Part shown: one piece after another, positions 18,838 through 27,805 of the stretch | Layout: every line of letters starts with the position of its first letter | How positions within the stretch are numbered: position 1 is the first letter of the stretch | DNA from: Bacillus sp. FJAT-14578 | Lineage (GTDB): Bacteria; Bacillota; Bacilli; Bacillales; Bacillaceae_H | NCBI RefSeq assembly: GCF_000504165.1 | Contig: NZ_AYSE01000007.1 | Coordinates: 310,001-374,000 of the forward strand | Length of the DNA: 64,000 nt | Direction of reading: 5' to 3' | The notes under the pieces: model-generated | The model's input: only the letters and a program-made list of their open reading frames with translations | The model's database searches: none | What the model was told of the DNA's origin: nothing | Translations under genes and position numbers: made by a program

Positions 18838-18907
18838 CGAGGCACAAGAGGTGCAGACAAGGCGTGGTATTTTATACCGCGGCGTTAACATAAAGGAGGA
18901 AGCCATT

Positions 18908-19363
18908 ATGAAATTACGTGAACAAATGCCTGAATTAACGGGTGCAACGGAATGGCTAAACGGCCAGGTGACAAAAGAAGAATTAATCGGTGAAAAACCG
19001 ACTCTTATTCATTTTTGGTCGATCAGCTGTCATTTATGTAAAGAAGCTATGCCCCAAGTAAATGAATTCCGTGATCAATACAAAGATAAATTAAATGTAA
19101 TCGCTGTTCATATGCCTCGCTCTGAAAATGATTTAAACCTTGATGAAATCAAAAAAGTCGCAGAAGAGCATGATATTGCTCAACCGATTTTCGTTGACAG
19201 TGATCATAAACTAACAGACGCATTTGAAAATCAATATGTACCTGCTTACTACGTGTTTGATAAAACAGGGCAGCTTCGTCATTTCCAAGCAGGTGGAAGT
19301 GGAATGAAAATGTTAGAAAAACGTGTCAATCGTGTATTGGCAGAAACCGAAGCAGCAGAATAA
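18908..19363 (+). CDS. ykuV: Thioredoxin-like thiol-disulfide oxidoreductase YkuV
   Basis: A 151-residue cytosolic thioredoxin-fold protein (no signal peptide). Redox site HFWSISCHLCKEAMP gives CHLC near residue 41; cis-Pro motif in YVPAYYVFDKTG. The TlpA/ResA-like insert (HMPRSENDLNLDEIKKVAEE) is present. B. subtilis YkuV is a thiol-disulfide oxidoreductase. AAAGGAGG lies 8-9 bases before ATG 18908. It follows ykuU but is separated by a terminator. Confidence 0.9.
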   Translation: MKLREQMPELTGATEWLNGQVTKEELIGEKPTLIHFWSISCHLCKEAMPQVNEFRDQYKDKLNVIAVHMPRSENDLNLDEIKKVAEEHDIAQPIFVDSDHKLTDAFENQYVPAYYVFDKTGQLRHFQAGGSGMKMLEKRVNRVLAETEAAE

Positions 19364-19398
19364 AAATAAGCGAACCGAATACGGTTCGCTTATTTTTA
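19364..19398 (+). terminator. Terminator after ykuV
   Basis: AAAATAAGCGAACCG and CGGTTCGCTTATTTTT arms with a short loop, starting one base after the stop codon. Confidence 0.85.
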
Positions 19399-19583
19399 TT
19401 CTCCTTTGAAGCGTCAGAAATCCGGGAAGAAGAGGATTTCCTGGCGGTTCATTTAATTTAAAACAAGTTTTTATCTTATGAAATGACGTTCTATATGAAA
19501 AAAGGAATAAGTGTACAAACAGTAAAATAAATATAGAAGAGTGAACTTCCCTGTAGAATAAAGGATATGTGGGAGGTTTTTTC

Positions 19584-19627
19584 TTGTGAAGAAGTTTTGT
19601 CACAAAAGTTTGTGAAAAAAGTCACAA
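19584..19627 (+). promoter_or_regulatory. Rex-type operators upstream of cydA
   Basis: TTGTGA AAAAAG TCACAA at 19610-19627 has both half-sites and the six-base spacing of the Rex redox-repressor site (TTGTGA-N6-TCACAA). Another TTGTGA (19584) and TCACAA (19600) form a second pair with ten-base spacing. In B. subtilis, Rex represses cydABCD at low NADH/NAD+ ratio. The match is seen; regulation is inferred. Confidence 0.72.
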
Positions 19628-19728
19628 AAATTTCAACGCTCTCAAACACAATGGAGTAAAAGAAGTTTTAAAATATTATTATAGTGAAAATAAACTAATA
19701 ACTATTCTAATTAAAGAGGTGAAGAGAG

Positions 19729-21060
19729 ATGGAGTTTGATAGCGTTATGCTAAGCCGGATGTTAACAACCTTAACATTGGCTTTTCATATCATTTTCGCA
19801 ACGATTGGTGTAGGTGTGCCTGTTCTGATTTCGGTAGCCGAGTTTATCGGAATCAAAAAAAATGATCCGCATTATATATTGCTGGCGAGAAGATGGACGC
19901 GGGGTTTTACCATTACGGTAGCAATTGGAGTTGTAACCGGCACATGTATTGGATTGCAATTATCCCTGTTGTGGCCGAGTTTTATGAGAATTGCAGGGCA
20001 AGCCATTGCGCTTCCCTTATTCATGGAAACGTTCGCGTTTTTCTTTGAAGCCATTTTCTTAGGGATTTATTTGTATACGTGGGACCGATTTAGAAAGCCG
20101 ATATATCATTGGCTTCTCTCCATTCCCGTTATTATGGGTTCTTCATTATCGGCTTTCTTTATTACCACGGTAAATGCATTTATGAATACCCCTCAAGGTT
20201 TTGAATTAGTCGATGGTGTCATTAAAACGGTTGATCCGATTCAAGCAATGTTTAATCCGGCGACACCGACGAAAACGTTCCATGTACTTGTAACGGCTTA
20301 TTTGGCCTCCGCCTTCGTTCTGGCCATGATTGCAGCCTTTCAGATGTTAAGAAGTGATGTAACGGATTATACGAAAAAAGCGTTGCATTTAACCGTGACA
20401 TCAGCCTTTTTATTCGCGATTTTAACCGGGATTGCAGGAGATTTATCCGCTAAATTTTTGGCTGAGTATCAGCCTGAAAAATTAGCTGCACTTGAATGGC
20501 ATTTTGAGACAGAAAAGGGTGCAGATCTTATTTTATTTGGTACGCTAGACGAAGAAAATCAGGAAGTTAAATATGCCATTCATTTACCTAAAATGCTAAG
20601 TTTTTTGGCCCATAATGACTTTAATGCGGAAGTAACAGGATTAAATGAGTTTCCAAAAGATGAAACGGCGCCTTTATATGTCCACTATCTATTCGATTTT
20701 AAAGTAACCTTTGCGGCGTTTATGACACTGATAGCATCATTGTTTGTGGTGTTTTCAAGATGGAGAAAGGAATGGGTGCATAATAAATGGTTATTGCGAG
20801 CAATTGTCCTTTGCGGTCCGCTGTCGATAATTTCTATTGAATTAGGATGGATTTTAGCGGAAGTAGGACGGCAGCCATGGATTTTAAGAGGGTATATGAA
20901 GGTATCTGAAGCAGCGACTACTTCAAGCGGTGTAGGAGCCATGCTATGGCTGTTTCTTGGCTTATATATTATGTTAGGGGTCATTTGTACGGTTGTTCTT
21001 CGCAAGATGTTTATAAACAATCCTGCGGAAGCAGAGCTGGAATATCGTTTTAAAGACTAA
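19729..21060 (+). CDS. cydA: Cytochrome bd-type quinol oxidase subunit I
   Basis: A 443-residue polytopic membrane protein carrying the hemes of a bd-type oxidase that reduces O2 with quinol electrons. LAFHIIFATIGVGVPV near residue 20 has the N-terminal heme ligand His; GWILAEVGRQPW is the conserved bd signature. The quinol loop looks short, as in bd/CIO-type enzymes of Bacillaceae. AAAGAGGTGAAGAG precedes the ATG. cydB follows by 22 bases; no cydCD is next to it, more like the ythAB/CIO type than B. subtilis cydABCD. Confidence 0.92.
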   Translation: MEFDSVMLSRMLTTLTLAFHIIFATIGVGVPVLISVAEFIGIKKNDPHYILLARRWTRGFTITVAIGVVTGTCIGLQLSLLWPSFMRIAGQAIALPLFMETFAFFFEAIFLGIYLYTWDRFRKPIYHWLLSIPVIMGSSLSAFFITTVNAFMNTPQGFELVDGVIKTVDPIQAMFNPATPTKTFHVLVTAYLASAFVLAMIAAFQMLRSDVTDYTKKALHLTVTSAFLFAILTGIAGDLSAKFLAEYQPEKLAALEWHFETEKGADLILFGTLDEENQEVKYAIHLPKMLSFLAHNDFNAEVTGLNEFPKDETAPLYVHYLFDFKVTFAAFMTLIASLFVVFSRWRKEWVHNKWLLRAIVLCGPLSIISIELGWILAEVGRQPWILRGYMKVSEAATTSSGVGAMLWLFLGLYIMLGVICTVVLRKMFINNPAEAELEYRFKD

Positions 21061-21082
21061 TAGTGGCAGGAGGAGGTAAAGG

Positions 21083-22099
21083 GTGGAAATTCAACTTTTG
21101 GGAATTACCGTACTATGGTTATTCCTGTATGGCTATTTAATTGTTGCTTCCATTGATTTTGGGGCGGGTTTTTTTGCTTACTACGGTAAAGTGACGAAAC
21201 AAGATCATGTAATAAATAAACTTATTAGTCGTTACTTATCTCCAGTTTGGGAAGTAACGAATGTATTTTTTGTCTTTTTCTTTGTCGGGATTGTAGGATT
21301 TTTCCCGGATACAGCCTATTATTACGGAACGGCCTTACTGATTCCGGGAAGCGTTTCACTTGTATTACTGGCGATTCGCGGCTCTTTTTATGCGTTTGGT
21401 AACTATGGCTCCAGAGATAACGGCCTTTACTTGTTTTTATATGGTGCAACCGGTTTATTAATCCCTGCATCGCTTTCAACCGCTCTTACTATATCGGAAG
21501 GAGGATTCATTGAAAAGAGGGGAGATACCGTCGTGTTTTTGGCGAAAGGATTATTTACAAATCTGTACTCATGGAGTGTCGTTATTTTGGCGATCGTTTC
21601 TGTCCTCTTTATCAGCGCAAGTTTTTTAACGTATTATGCGGCACGCGCGGATGATCATAAAGCTTTGGAAATACTCCGTCGCTTTGCGCTTTTCTGGAGT
21701 CCGCCGACTATTTTAGCGAGTTTTTTGGTATTTGTTTCATTAAGGCAGCATAATGTTCGGCATTTTGAAAATATTGTTGAGAGATACTGGTGGATGTTCG
21801 TTTTATCACTTCTTTGCTTCTTGATTGCGTCCGTACTTATTTGGATGCGCAAAAACTATGGAACGGCTTTTATTTTTGTCATGTTTCAATTTTTCTTTGC
21901 CTTTTTCGGGTATGGGGCGTCGCATTTGCCTTATATTTTAGATCCGTATATCACCATTTACAGTGGATATACTAACGAAACGATGGGAATTACATTAGTC
22001 ATCGTTTTCATTTTGGGTTTATTGCTGCTTATTCCATCTTTATTCTTGCTTATGCGTTTGTTCTTGTTTGATGCGGATTATATTAAAGGGAAAAAATAA
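21083..22099 (+). CDS. cydB: Cytochrome bd-type quinol oxidase subunit II
   Basis: A 338-residue polytopic membrane protein, partner of CydA. The N-terminus ITVLWLFLYGYLIVASIDFG is the expected first helix and GAGFF follows; about eight or nine hydrophobic segments can be seen. GTG start with AGGAGG about 8 bases upstream. It is cotranscribed with cydA and ends at a terminator whose hairpin begins in the stop codon. Confidence 0.9.
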   Translation: MEIQLLGITVLWLFLYGYLIVASIDFGAGFFAYYGKVTKQDHVINKLISRYLSPVWEVTNVFFVFFFVGIVGFFPDTAYYYGTALLIPGSVSLVLLAIRGSFYAFGNYGSRDNGLYLFLYGATGLLIPASLSTALTISEGGFIEKRGDTVVFLAKGLFTNLYSWSVVILAIVSVLFISASFLTYYAARADDHKALEILRRFALFWSPPTILASFLVFVSLRQHNVRHFENIVERYWWMFVLSLLCFLIASVLIWMRKNYGTAFIFVMFQFFFAFFGYGASHLPYILDPYITIYSGYTNETMGITLVIVFILGLLLLIPSLFLLMRLFLFDADYIKGKK

Positions 22100-22132
22100 A
22101 TGGAGAGAGAATTCTCTCTCCATTTATTTTTT
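22096..22132 (+). terminator. Terminator after cydB
   Basis: Palindrome AAATGGAGAGAG-AATT-CTCTCTCCATTT followed by ATTTTTT, overlapping the cydB stop. Confidence 0.88.
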
Positions 22133-22214
22133 CTTGTTATTGTTTGGACATATGATAAAATCATTCTATGTCAGCTATTACATACTCAATATCGTTATTA
22201 TTGGAGGAATCTTC

Positions 22215-22874
22215 GTGAAAAAAGAGTTTGCCGTCATCGGATTGGGCCGCTTCGGCGGAAGTATTTGCAAAACGTTAAGTGAGCAAGGGATGGAAGTGCT
22301 GGCCATTGATGTCGATGAAGATAAAGTGAATGAGTTCGCAAATGTTGCTTCCCATGCTGTCGTGGGAGACACAACGGACGAAGCTGTATTGAAAAGTTTA
22401 GGAATTCGCAATTTCGATCATGTCATTGTAGCGATTGGCGATAATATTCAAGCAAGTATTTTAACGACGTTAATCTTAAAAGAGCTCGGTGTTGAAAACA
22501 TTACCGTTAAAGCACAAAATGATTATCACGAAAAGGTATTGACAAAAATTGGTGCGAACCAAATTGTGCACCCTGAACGCGATATGGGGAAAAGAATCGC
22601 TACGAGCATTGTATCAAATAATGTGTTAGATTACCTGGAGTTATCTGATGAACACAGTATTGTAGAGATTGTGGCTAACAGCCGGGTAGACGGCCATTCT
22701 TTAATCGACTTGGACATTCGCGCCAAGTATGGAATCAATATTGTGGCTATTAAAAGGGGGAAGGATATCATCGTTTCTCCTCAAGCATCAGAAATTATCC
22801 GTGAAAAGGATATTTTGATTGTCATTGGAGCAGATATCGATATTAACCGGTTCGAGAAGAAAGTAGTGGGATAA
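22215..22874 (+). CDS. ktrC: K+ uptake regulatory (RCK) subunit KtrC
   Basis: A 219-residue cytosolic gating subunit for a Ktr potassium channel. The RCK_N Rossmann domain (EFAVIGLGRFGGSICKTL, residues 4-21) binds ATP/ADP/NAD(H); the RCK_C domain (about 135-219, SIVEIVANSRVDGHSLIDL..) binds c-di-AMP in this family. GTG 22215 is chosen because TTGGAGG lies 7-8 bases upstream; a longer frame has no ribosome site. No channel subunit gene is adjacent, as for B. subtilis KtrC, which works with KtrD from another locus. It is convergent with rnjA. Confidence 0.92.
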   Translation: MKKEFAVIGLGRFGGSICKTLSEQGMEVLAIDVDEDKVNEFANVASHAVVGDTTDEAVLKSLGIRNFDHVIVAIGDNIQASILTTLILKELGVENITVKAQNDYHEKVLTKIGANQIVHPERDMGKRIATSIVSNNVLDYLELSDEHSIVEIVANSRVDGHSLIDLDIRAKYGINIVAIKRGKDIIVSPQASEIIREKDILIVIGADIDINRFEKKVVG

Positions 22875-22875
22875 A

Positions 22876-22918
22876 AAAGAAGGATTTTCCTCAGTGGAGG
22901 AAAATCCTTCTTTTTTAG
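22876..22918 (+). terminator. Terminator after ktrC
   Basis: Arms AAAAAGAAGGATTTTCCTC and GAGGAAAATCCTTCTTTTT with a four-base loop, 1 base after the stop. Confidence 0.9.
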
Positions 22919-22949
22919 ATAAGAAAGTATAACTTTTTCGACGAGTACT

Positions 22950-23072
22950 AGTGTCTAGCTCCAGCGCCTAGCTCGCTGTGGAAAAGATGATTGCCCTCAT
23001 AAGGCAAAAAGCGCCTTATGGGTCAATCCCTATTTCCTTCACGAGCTGACCAAGGCGCTTACGCTTTTCTTA
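22950..23072. repeat. Palindromic intergenic repeat (family 4) at rnjA 3' end
   Basis: GTGTCTAGCTCCAGCGCCTA at the left pairs with AAGGCGCTTACGCTTTTCTTA at the right (AGCGCC/GGCGCT), then AGCTCG/CGAGCT, and an inner hairpin ATAAGGC-AAAAA-GCGCCTTAT. The right end runs into the rnjA stop codon, so it may serve as the rnjA terminator. By memory, such GTCTAGCTCCAGCGCC palindromes are common in Bacillaceae. Confidence 0.65.
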
Positions 23073-24737
23073 TACTTCCATAATGATCGGAAGGATCATT
23101 GGACGGCGTTTTGTTTTTTCGTATAAGAATGGAGCCAATGTATCTGTAATTTCATTTTTGATTTCAGACCATTGAGTCGTACGTCTTTCCATCACTTTGT
23201 TCAAGTGCTTTGTAATGAGAGTTTGAGCATCGTTAATTAAATCGCCAGATTCACGCATATAAACAAATCCGCGTGAAATGATATCCGGACCAGCTGCGAT
23301 TTTGAAATCTTTCATATTGATGCTTACAACGACGATGACAAGGCCTTCCTCCGATAAAATGCGTCGATCGCGAAGAACGATGTTTCCGATATCTCCTATT
23401 CCGTTTCCGTCGATGTATACGGATCCTGAAGGAATTTTGCCGCTCACACCGACTTCTTCATCGCCCAACGCCAATACTTCGCCATTGTCCATGATGAAGC
23501 AATTTTCTTCAGGAACACCGCAGTCAATGGCTAATTTGGCGTGCATTTTTTGCATTCGGTATTCACCGTGGATTGGCATGAAATATTGAGGCTTCATTAA
23601 ACGGATCATTAGCTTTTGCTCTTCTTGGCCGCCGTGACCAGATGTATGAATATCGCTTAATGTACCGTGAATAACATCGGCACCGGCACGGTATAACATA
23701 TTAATCGTACGGCTTACACTTACTGTATTTCCTGGGATTGGAGAAGAAGAAAAGACAACTGTATCCCCCGGAATGATTTGAATTTGACGGTGGGTACCGT
23801 TTGCAATACGCGATAGCGCAGCCATTGGTTCACCTTGGCTTCCTGTACAAAGAATAGTTACTCTGTTTGCAGGAAGTCGATTGATTTGGGATGCTTCCAC
23901 GAATGTATCTTTAGGACAACGAATATAGCCCAAGTCTTGTCCGATTTCGATAGCTGCTTCCATGCTGCGTCCGAATACAGCAATTTTGCGGTTGTACATA
24001 ACAGCCGCTTCAATCACTTGCTGAAGACGATGGATATTTGATGCGAAAGTAGCGAAAATGATGCGTCCGTCCACTTTGCGGAAGATATCATGGATGCTTT
24101 CTCCCACGCGGCGTTCTGACATGGTAAAATGAGGGACTTCACTATTTGTACTGTCAGAAAGCAAGCAAAGGACGCCTTCTTTTCCGATTTCCGCCATCTT
24201 CGTTAAGTTAGCCGGTTCGCCTACTGGTGTAAAGTCAAACTTAAAATCGCCTGTATGTACGATTTGACCGTTCGGTGTCTTGACCACTACACCATAGGAA
24301 TCCGGGATACTGTGAGTGGTACGGAAGAATGTCACAGATGTTTTACGGAACTTTATGATATCGTCTTCTTTAATTTCGATTAATTTCGCTTTACGCAAAA
24401 GACCATGCTCTTCAAGTTTGTTGCGGATCAATCCAAGAGCTAATTTTCCGCCGTAAACCGGAATGTTTAATTCTCTTAATAAATAAGGGATTCCTCCGAT
24501 GTGATCTTCATGGCCGTGCGTTACGAAAAGACCGCGGATTTTGTCTTCGTTTTTCACTAAATATGTGTAATCAGGGATCACATAATCAATTCCAAGTAAT
24601 TCATCTTCTGGGAATTTGATTCCAGCATCAATTAAAATGATTTCATCTTGAAATTGTACAGCATACGTGTTTTTACCGATTTCGCCGAGGCCGCCAAGGG
24701 CGAACACGGCCGTTTGATTATTTTTTACAAATTTCAT
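23070..24737 (-). CDS. rnjA: Ribonuclease J1
   Basis: A 555-residue metallo-beta-lactamase/beta-CASP ribonuclease with 5'-3' exo- and endonuclease activity, central to mRNA decay and 16S rRNA maturation in Bacilli. Metal site [10 protein letters not shown] near residue 74, [17 protein letters not shown], and beta-CASP motifs including [11 protein letters not shown] and PIHGEYR. The usual length is 555. It overlaps nothing and follows rpoY by 2 bases on the minus strand, the standard rpoY-rnjA operon. Confidence 0.96.
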   Translation of the reverse strand: MKFVKNNQTAVFALGGLGEIGKNTYAVQFQDEIILIDAGIKFPEDELLGIDYVIPDYTYLVKNEDKIRGLFVTHGHEDHIGGIPYLLRELNIPVYGGKLALGLIRNKLEEHGLLRKAKLIEIKEDDIIKFRKTSVTFFRTTHSIPDSYGVVVKTPNGQIVHTGDFKFDFTPVGEPANLTKMAEIGKEGVLCLLSDSTNSEVPHFTMSERRVGESIHDIFRKVDGRIIFATFASNIHRLQQVIEAAVMYNRKIAVFGRSMEAAIEIGQDLGYIRCPKDTFVEASQINRLPANRVTILCTGSQGEPMAALSRIANGTHRQIQIIPGDTVVFSSSPIPGNTVSVSRTINMLYRAGADVIHGTLSDIHTSGHGGQEEQKLMIRLMKPQYFMPIHGEYRMQKMHAKLAIDCGVPEENCFIMDNGEVLALGDEEVGVSGKIPSGSVYIDGNGIGDIGNIVLRDRRILSEEGLVIVVVSINMKDFKIAAGPDIISRGFVYMRESGDLINDAQTLITKHLNKVMERRTTQWSEIKNEITDTLAPFLYEKTKRRPMILPIIMEV

Positions 24738-24739
24738 GT

Positions 24740-24952
24740 TTATCCAATCTCCAATACGTTAAAATCTTCGCTTTGTTGTTCATATTCTAAAAATGCACCT
24801 TTAAGGGGTTGAACAAATTCAATATTGATAGGGCGCTCTTTTAATTTTAGACGAACATCACGCTCTGCTTCCCCTTCTACATAAAGTACCTTTGTTTTTT
24901 CACGAACAGGTACCTCGTAAATACTCTCTTGATAATACACTTTAAAAATCAT
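24740..24952 (-). CDS. rpoY: RNA polymerase epsilon subunit
   Basis: A 70-residue protein starting [20 protein letters not shown], the typical RpoY/YkzG sequence. It is a small auxiliary RNA polymerase subunit of Firmicutes. ATG 24952 is chosen because AAGGAGAG lies 8 bases upstream; the longer frame includes that site. It forms an operon with rnjA, 2 bases downstream. Confidence 0.93.
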   Translation of the reverse strand: MIFKVYYQESIYEVPVREKTKVLYVEGEAERDVRLKLKERPINIEFVQPLKGAFLEYEQQSEDFNVLEIG

Positions 24953-25158
24953 GATAATTCTCTCCTTACTACCGAAATTCAAGTAACTTTTTATATTATA
25001 TTATAAAATGGTTATGTATTTCATGTATTTTCTACTAAGAAACGTCACCTTTCACATATTTTAGTCACCTAACCAGAACAAGTCAATGCGGGAATACTCA
25101 TAATGGTTACATTCTGTCCCTAAAATTAAGAGAAGGCAGGAAACAATAAGCCTTTTAT

Positions 25159-25182
25159 TTTAGTGAAAAAGCTTTCACTAAA
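25159..25182. other. Perfect palindrome in rpoY upstream gap
   Basis: TTTAGTGAAA and TTTCACTAAA around a four-base AAGC centre: a 24-base operator-like inverted repeat about 200 bases upstream of rpoY. No T run. The wider gap (24953-25902) also holds a hairpin at 25339-25374, a family 2 repeat and a possible small gene. Confidence 0.45.
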
Positions 25183-25338
25183 GAATAACATAAAATAGCA
25201 AAATGTTTGACTTTTTTCAAAAAAAACAGTTATTTTGTGCCAATAATTTAAGGAATAAAGGGGAATAAGGCACAAACCTTCGCCTGCTGCATTTCCGTTC
25301 AAACAGGCTAAAAATCATGATAAGCGTTCGCTGATGTT

Positions 25339-25374
25339 AAAGGCAGCCCCTCTAAGCAGAGAGGCTGTCTTTAA
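25339..25374 (+). terminator. Orphan terminator-like hairpin
   Basis: AAAGGCAGCC-CCTCT-AAGC-AGAGAGGCTGTCTTT pairs well and ends in a short T run, but no gene is immediately upstream on the plus strand. It might end an unrecognised small transcript between 25000 and 25340. Confidence 0.45.
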
Positions 25375-25390
25375 GTATTTACCAATAAAT

Positions 25391-25495
25391 GATAAAAAGA
25401 AACTTCCATCAGCGGGGCCTTCATTCCTCACTTAAACTTCTCCGATTACTCTTAGTATGGGAGAAGAGACTTATTGCCCATTAATGCGGGATAAA
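25391..25495 (+). repeat. Family 2 repeat, short form
   Basis: GATAAAAAGAAACTTCCATC at the left and TTGCCCATTAATGCGGGATAAA at the right, with CTCACTTAAACTTCTCCG..GGGAGAAGAG hairpin between. The CAGAC/GTCTG core is deleted. About 105 bases. Confidence 0.75.
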
Positions 25496-25571
25496 GTTTG
25501 AGCGGGTTAATCACTTTGTAAATGATTGGCCCAGCTTCAGCGCTTAGCCTTGCAAACTTTCGCTTTTGTCC

Positions 25572-25643
25572 CTACGCTATTGTTTTTTTGCGGAGGAGCT
25601 CATTCCAGCGATCCAATAGTTTTTTTCTTAAACGTTTCAGCAT
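25572..25643 (-). CDS. Possible 23-residue cationic peptide
   Basis: ATG at 25643 opens MLKRLRKKLLDRWNELLRKK-TIA, ending at TAG. A good AAGGAGAT site lies about 11 bases upstream. The product is strongly basic and could form an amphipathic helix. It is too short to judge by composition alone, and I know no homologue. The codons are not biased enough to prove translation. Confidence 0.35.
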   Translation of the reverse strand: MLKRLRKKLLDRWNELLRKKTIA

Positions 25644-25902
25644 GACAATTTCATCTCCTTATTGAAATGCTGTCTCTCTTTTTTTCTATATTTTAGTATG
25701 CGTATTTTTTTGAAAGTTTTTCGTGGTTATATTTGGTATATAGTAGTCCGCATAATACCTTCTTTTATTTGACAATATTTTGTATTTTCTATACATTTTA
25801 TATGGATAAGCGGAGAGTATTGCGGACTTATGTAAGATATTAGATGGCTGCTATTGGACCGAATGGGAGTTAGATAGCATACACAGCGTAGGAGAGTTGC
25901 AG

Positions 25903-26814
25903 ATGGGGAAACTGTATAGTGCCTTATTGTTGCTAAGTGCAATTTGGGGGACATCGTTTTTATTTATTAAATTATTATTGACGGAAATCAGTCCGATCGG
26001 TTTGGTATTTTGGCGCTGTTTATTTGGGGCTGTCACTTTATTAATTATTATTTTGCTAAAGCGGGAAAAAATTTCATTGGGTACGATTCCTTTTGTTCCC
26101 GTTTTCTCTGTTGGGCTGTTTAACAATGCTTTGCCTTTCATGCTCATTTCTTATAGTGAATTAACCATTACAAGCAGCTTGGCATCGATCATTAATGCCA
26201 CAACGCCCATATGTACAGTGTTGATTGGCTTTTTCTTTTTTTCGCAAAAGCTTCATAAAGGACAGTGGCTGGGAATTATAATCGGATTTATTGGAATCGT
26301 TATTTTAGTAGACTTTCGTTTTACAGACTTGATGAATCAAAACGCAGCCGGGATAGCCGGTATGATTGGGGCTGCTCTTTGCTATGGATTAGGTGCACAG
26401 TTGTCTAAACGGTATCTTCAAAGAATGAGTGTTACGTCTATCTCGTTCAGTACGCTGGCCACAGCTTCCTTCATTACTTTTATTCTTTTATTGTTTACGA
26501 ACCCTTCGGAACTGGTCTTTTCATATTCCTCAACGTTCGTTTTTTCTTTAATTGGATTAGGCATCCTTGGTTCGGGTTTTGCCTATTTGCTATACTATTT
26601 TATGGTGAAAGAGGGGGGACCGGAATTTGCCTCTATTGTCACGTATATTGTTCCTGGGATGGCTATCATGTGGGGATATGTACTGCTTGAAGAAGCCGTG
26701 ACAGGGCGAATGGTTTTTGGTTTGGTATTTATTTTAGCAGGCATTTATTTGGCTTCACGCGTAAAAAAGTCTTCTTCATCAAGGGCTGTCACCCTTGAAA
26801 AACACATACAATAA
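25903..26814 (+). CDS. EamA/DMT-family transporter
   Basis: A 303-residue drug/metabolite-type exporter with ten hydrophobic segments in two EamA halves: LYSALLLLSAIWGTSFLFIK at the start and ALCYGLGAQLSKRYL starting the second half near residue 155. Substrate cannot be told. ATG 25903 is preferred because AGGAG ends 8 bases before it; TTG 25897 is too close. The next gene begins 14 bases downstream with its ribosome site in between, so they form an operon. Confidence 0.88.
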   Translation: MGKLYSALLLLSAIWGTSFLFIKLLLTEISPIGLVFWRCLFGAVTLLIIILLKREKISLGTIPFVPVFSVGLFNNALPFMLISYSELTITSSLASIINATTPICTVLIGFFFFSQKLHKGQWLGIIIGFIGIVILVDFRFTDLMNQNAAGIAGMIGAALCYGLGAQLSKRYLQRMSVTSISFSTLATASFITFILLLFTNPSELVFSYSSTFVFSLIGLGILGSGFAYLLYYFMVKEGGPEFASIVTYIVPGMAIMWGYVLLEEAVTGRMVFGLVFILAGIYLASRVKKSSSSRAVTLEKHIQ

Positions 26815-26828
26815 GCAGGTGATGAACA

Positions 26829-27608
26829 ATGGAAAAGCGCAGTATGATTTTCTTTGATATTGACGGTACATTATTGGATCATGATAAAAATCTCCCCGCT
26901 TCCACAAAAGAAGCAATTCAAGTGTTAAAAGAAGCAGGGCATGAAGTAGCGATTGCCACAGGCCGTGCGCCATTTATGTTTCCTGAGTTGCGCAAAGAGC
27001 TCGGCATCGAATCATTTGTCAGCTTTAACGGGCAATATGTTGTATTCAATGGGGAGGTTATCTATAAAAAACCATTGGACCGTGATGTTCTTCAGTCCTT
27101 GACGAATGCAGCTCTTGAAAGCAGTCATCCGCTTGTGTATATGGATCATGACACGATGAGGGCATCGATCGGGCATCATCCGTATATTGAAGAGAGCATG
27201 GGAACGTTAAAGTTTGACCATCCCGAGCATGATCCACATTATTTCAAGGAACGTGAAATTTACCAGTCTTTGTTATTTTGTACAGATGAGGAAGAGATGC
27301 CGTATAAGGAAGGGTTTCAGGACTTTCATTTCATCCGCTGGCATCAATACTCAACGGATGTTCTTCCTTTTGGCGGTTCAAAAGCCCGAGGGATTGCGAA
27401 AGCGATTGAAAAGATGGGCTTTACGAAGGATGAAGTATACGCATTTGGCGATGGGTTAAACGATATTGAGATGCTTCAGTTTGTCGGTAACGGAATTGCG
27501 ATGGGCAATGCCCATGATTCGGTAAAAAGAATTGCAAAACACGTAACGAAAAATGTGGAGGAAGATGGTATTTTGCATGGACTGGAATTAGTCGGATTGT
27601 TAAAATAA
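26829..27608 (+). CDS. ykrA: HAD-superfamily Cof-type phosphatase YkrA
   Basis: A 259-residue Cof-like sugar-phosphate or nucleotide phosphatase. HAD motif I IFFDIDGTLLD (residues 7-17), motif II IATGRAP, motif III Lys in GSKARGIAK and motif IV FGDGLNDIEML, with a C2 cap between. The substrate is unknown; location near rnjA/ktrC matches B. subtilis ykrA. AGGTGATG sits before the ATG, close to the upstream transporter gene. A family 1 repeat follows 8 bases after the stop. Confidence 0.9.
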   Translation: MEKRSMIFFDIDGTLLDHDKNLPASTKEAIQVLKEAGHEVAIATGRAPFMFPELRKELGIESFVSFNGQYVVFNGEVIYKKPLDRDVLQSLTNAALESSHPLVYMDHDTMRASIGHHPYIEESMGTLKFDHPEHDPHYFKEREIYQSLLFCTDEEEMPYKEGFQDFHFIRWHQYSTDVLPFGGSKARGIAKAIEKMGFTKDEVYAFGDGLNDIEMLQFVGNGIAMGNAHDSVKRIAKHVTKNVEEDGILHGLELVGLLK

Positions 27609-27616
27609 GAAAAAAG

Positions 27617-27772
27617 AGAATGACCCAAAAGGGGAAAAACAGCCCTTTTAGGTCATTCTCTTAAAAGGCCCAGCTTTGAAAATCCATTAAAATCAGGATT
27701 TCATGACTGGGCCTTTTATTAAAAATTAGTTTTTTGCCGTCTATCATAGACTTATGAGGCAGCTCCTTTTTC
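27617..27772 (+). repeat. Family 1 repeat, full copy
   Basis: Hairpin 1: GAGAATGACC..AAAAGGG with CCCTTTTAGGTCATTCTC. Hairpin 2: AAAAGGCCCAG..CTGGGCCTTTT around CCATTAAAATCAGGATT. Distal end: AGACTTATGAGGCAGCTCC. It begins 8 bases after the ykrA stop, hairpin 1 first. Confidence 0.85.
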
Positions 27773-27805
27773 TTATTGGTTTTTTCAAACGAGGTTGAAA
27801 AGAAA

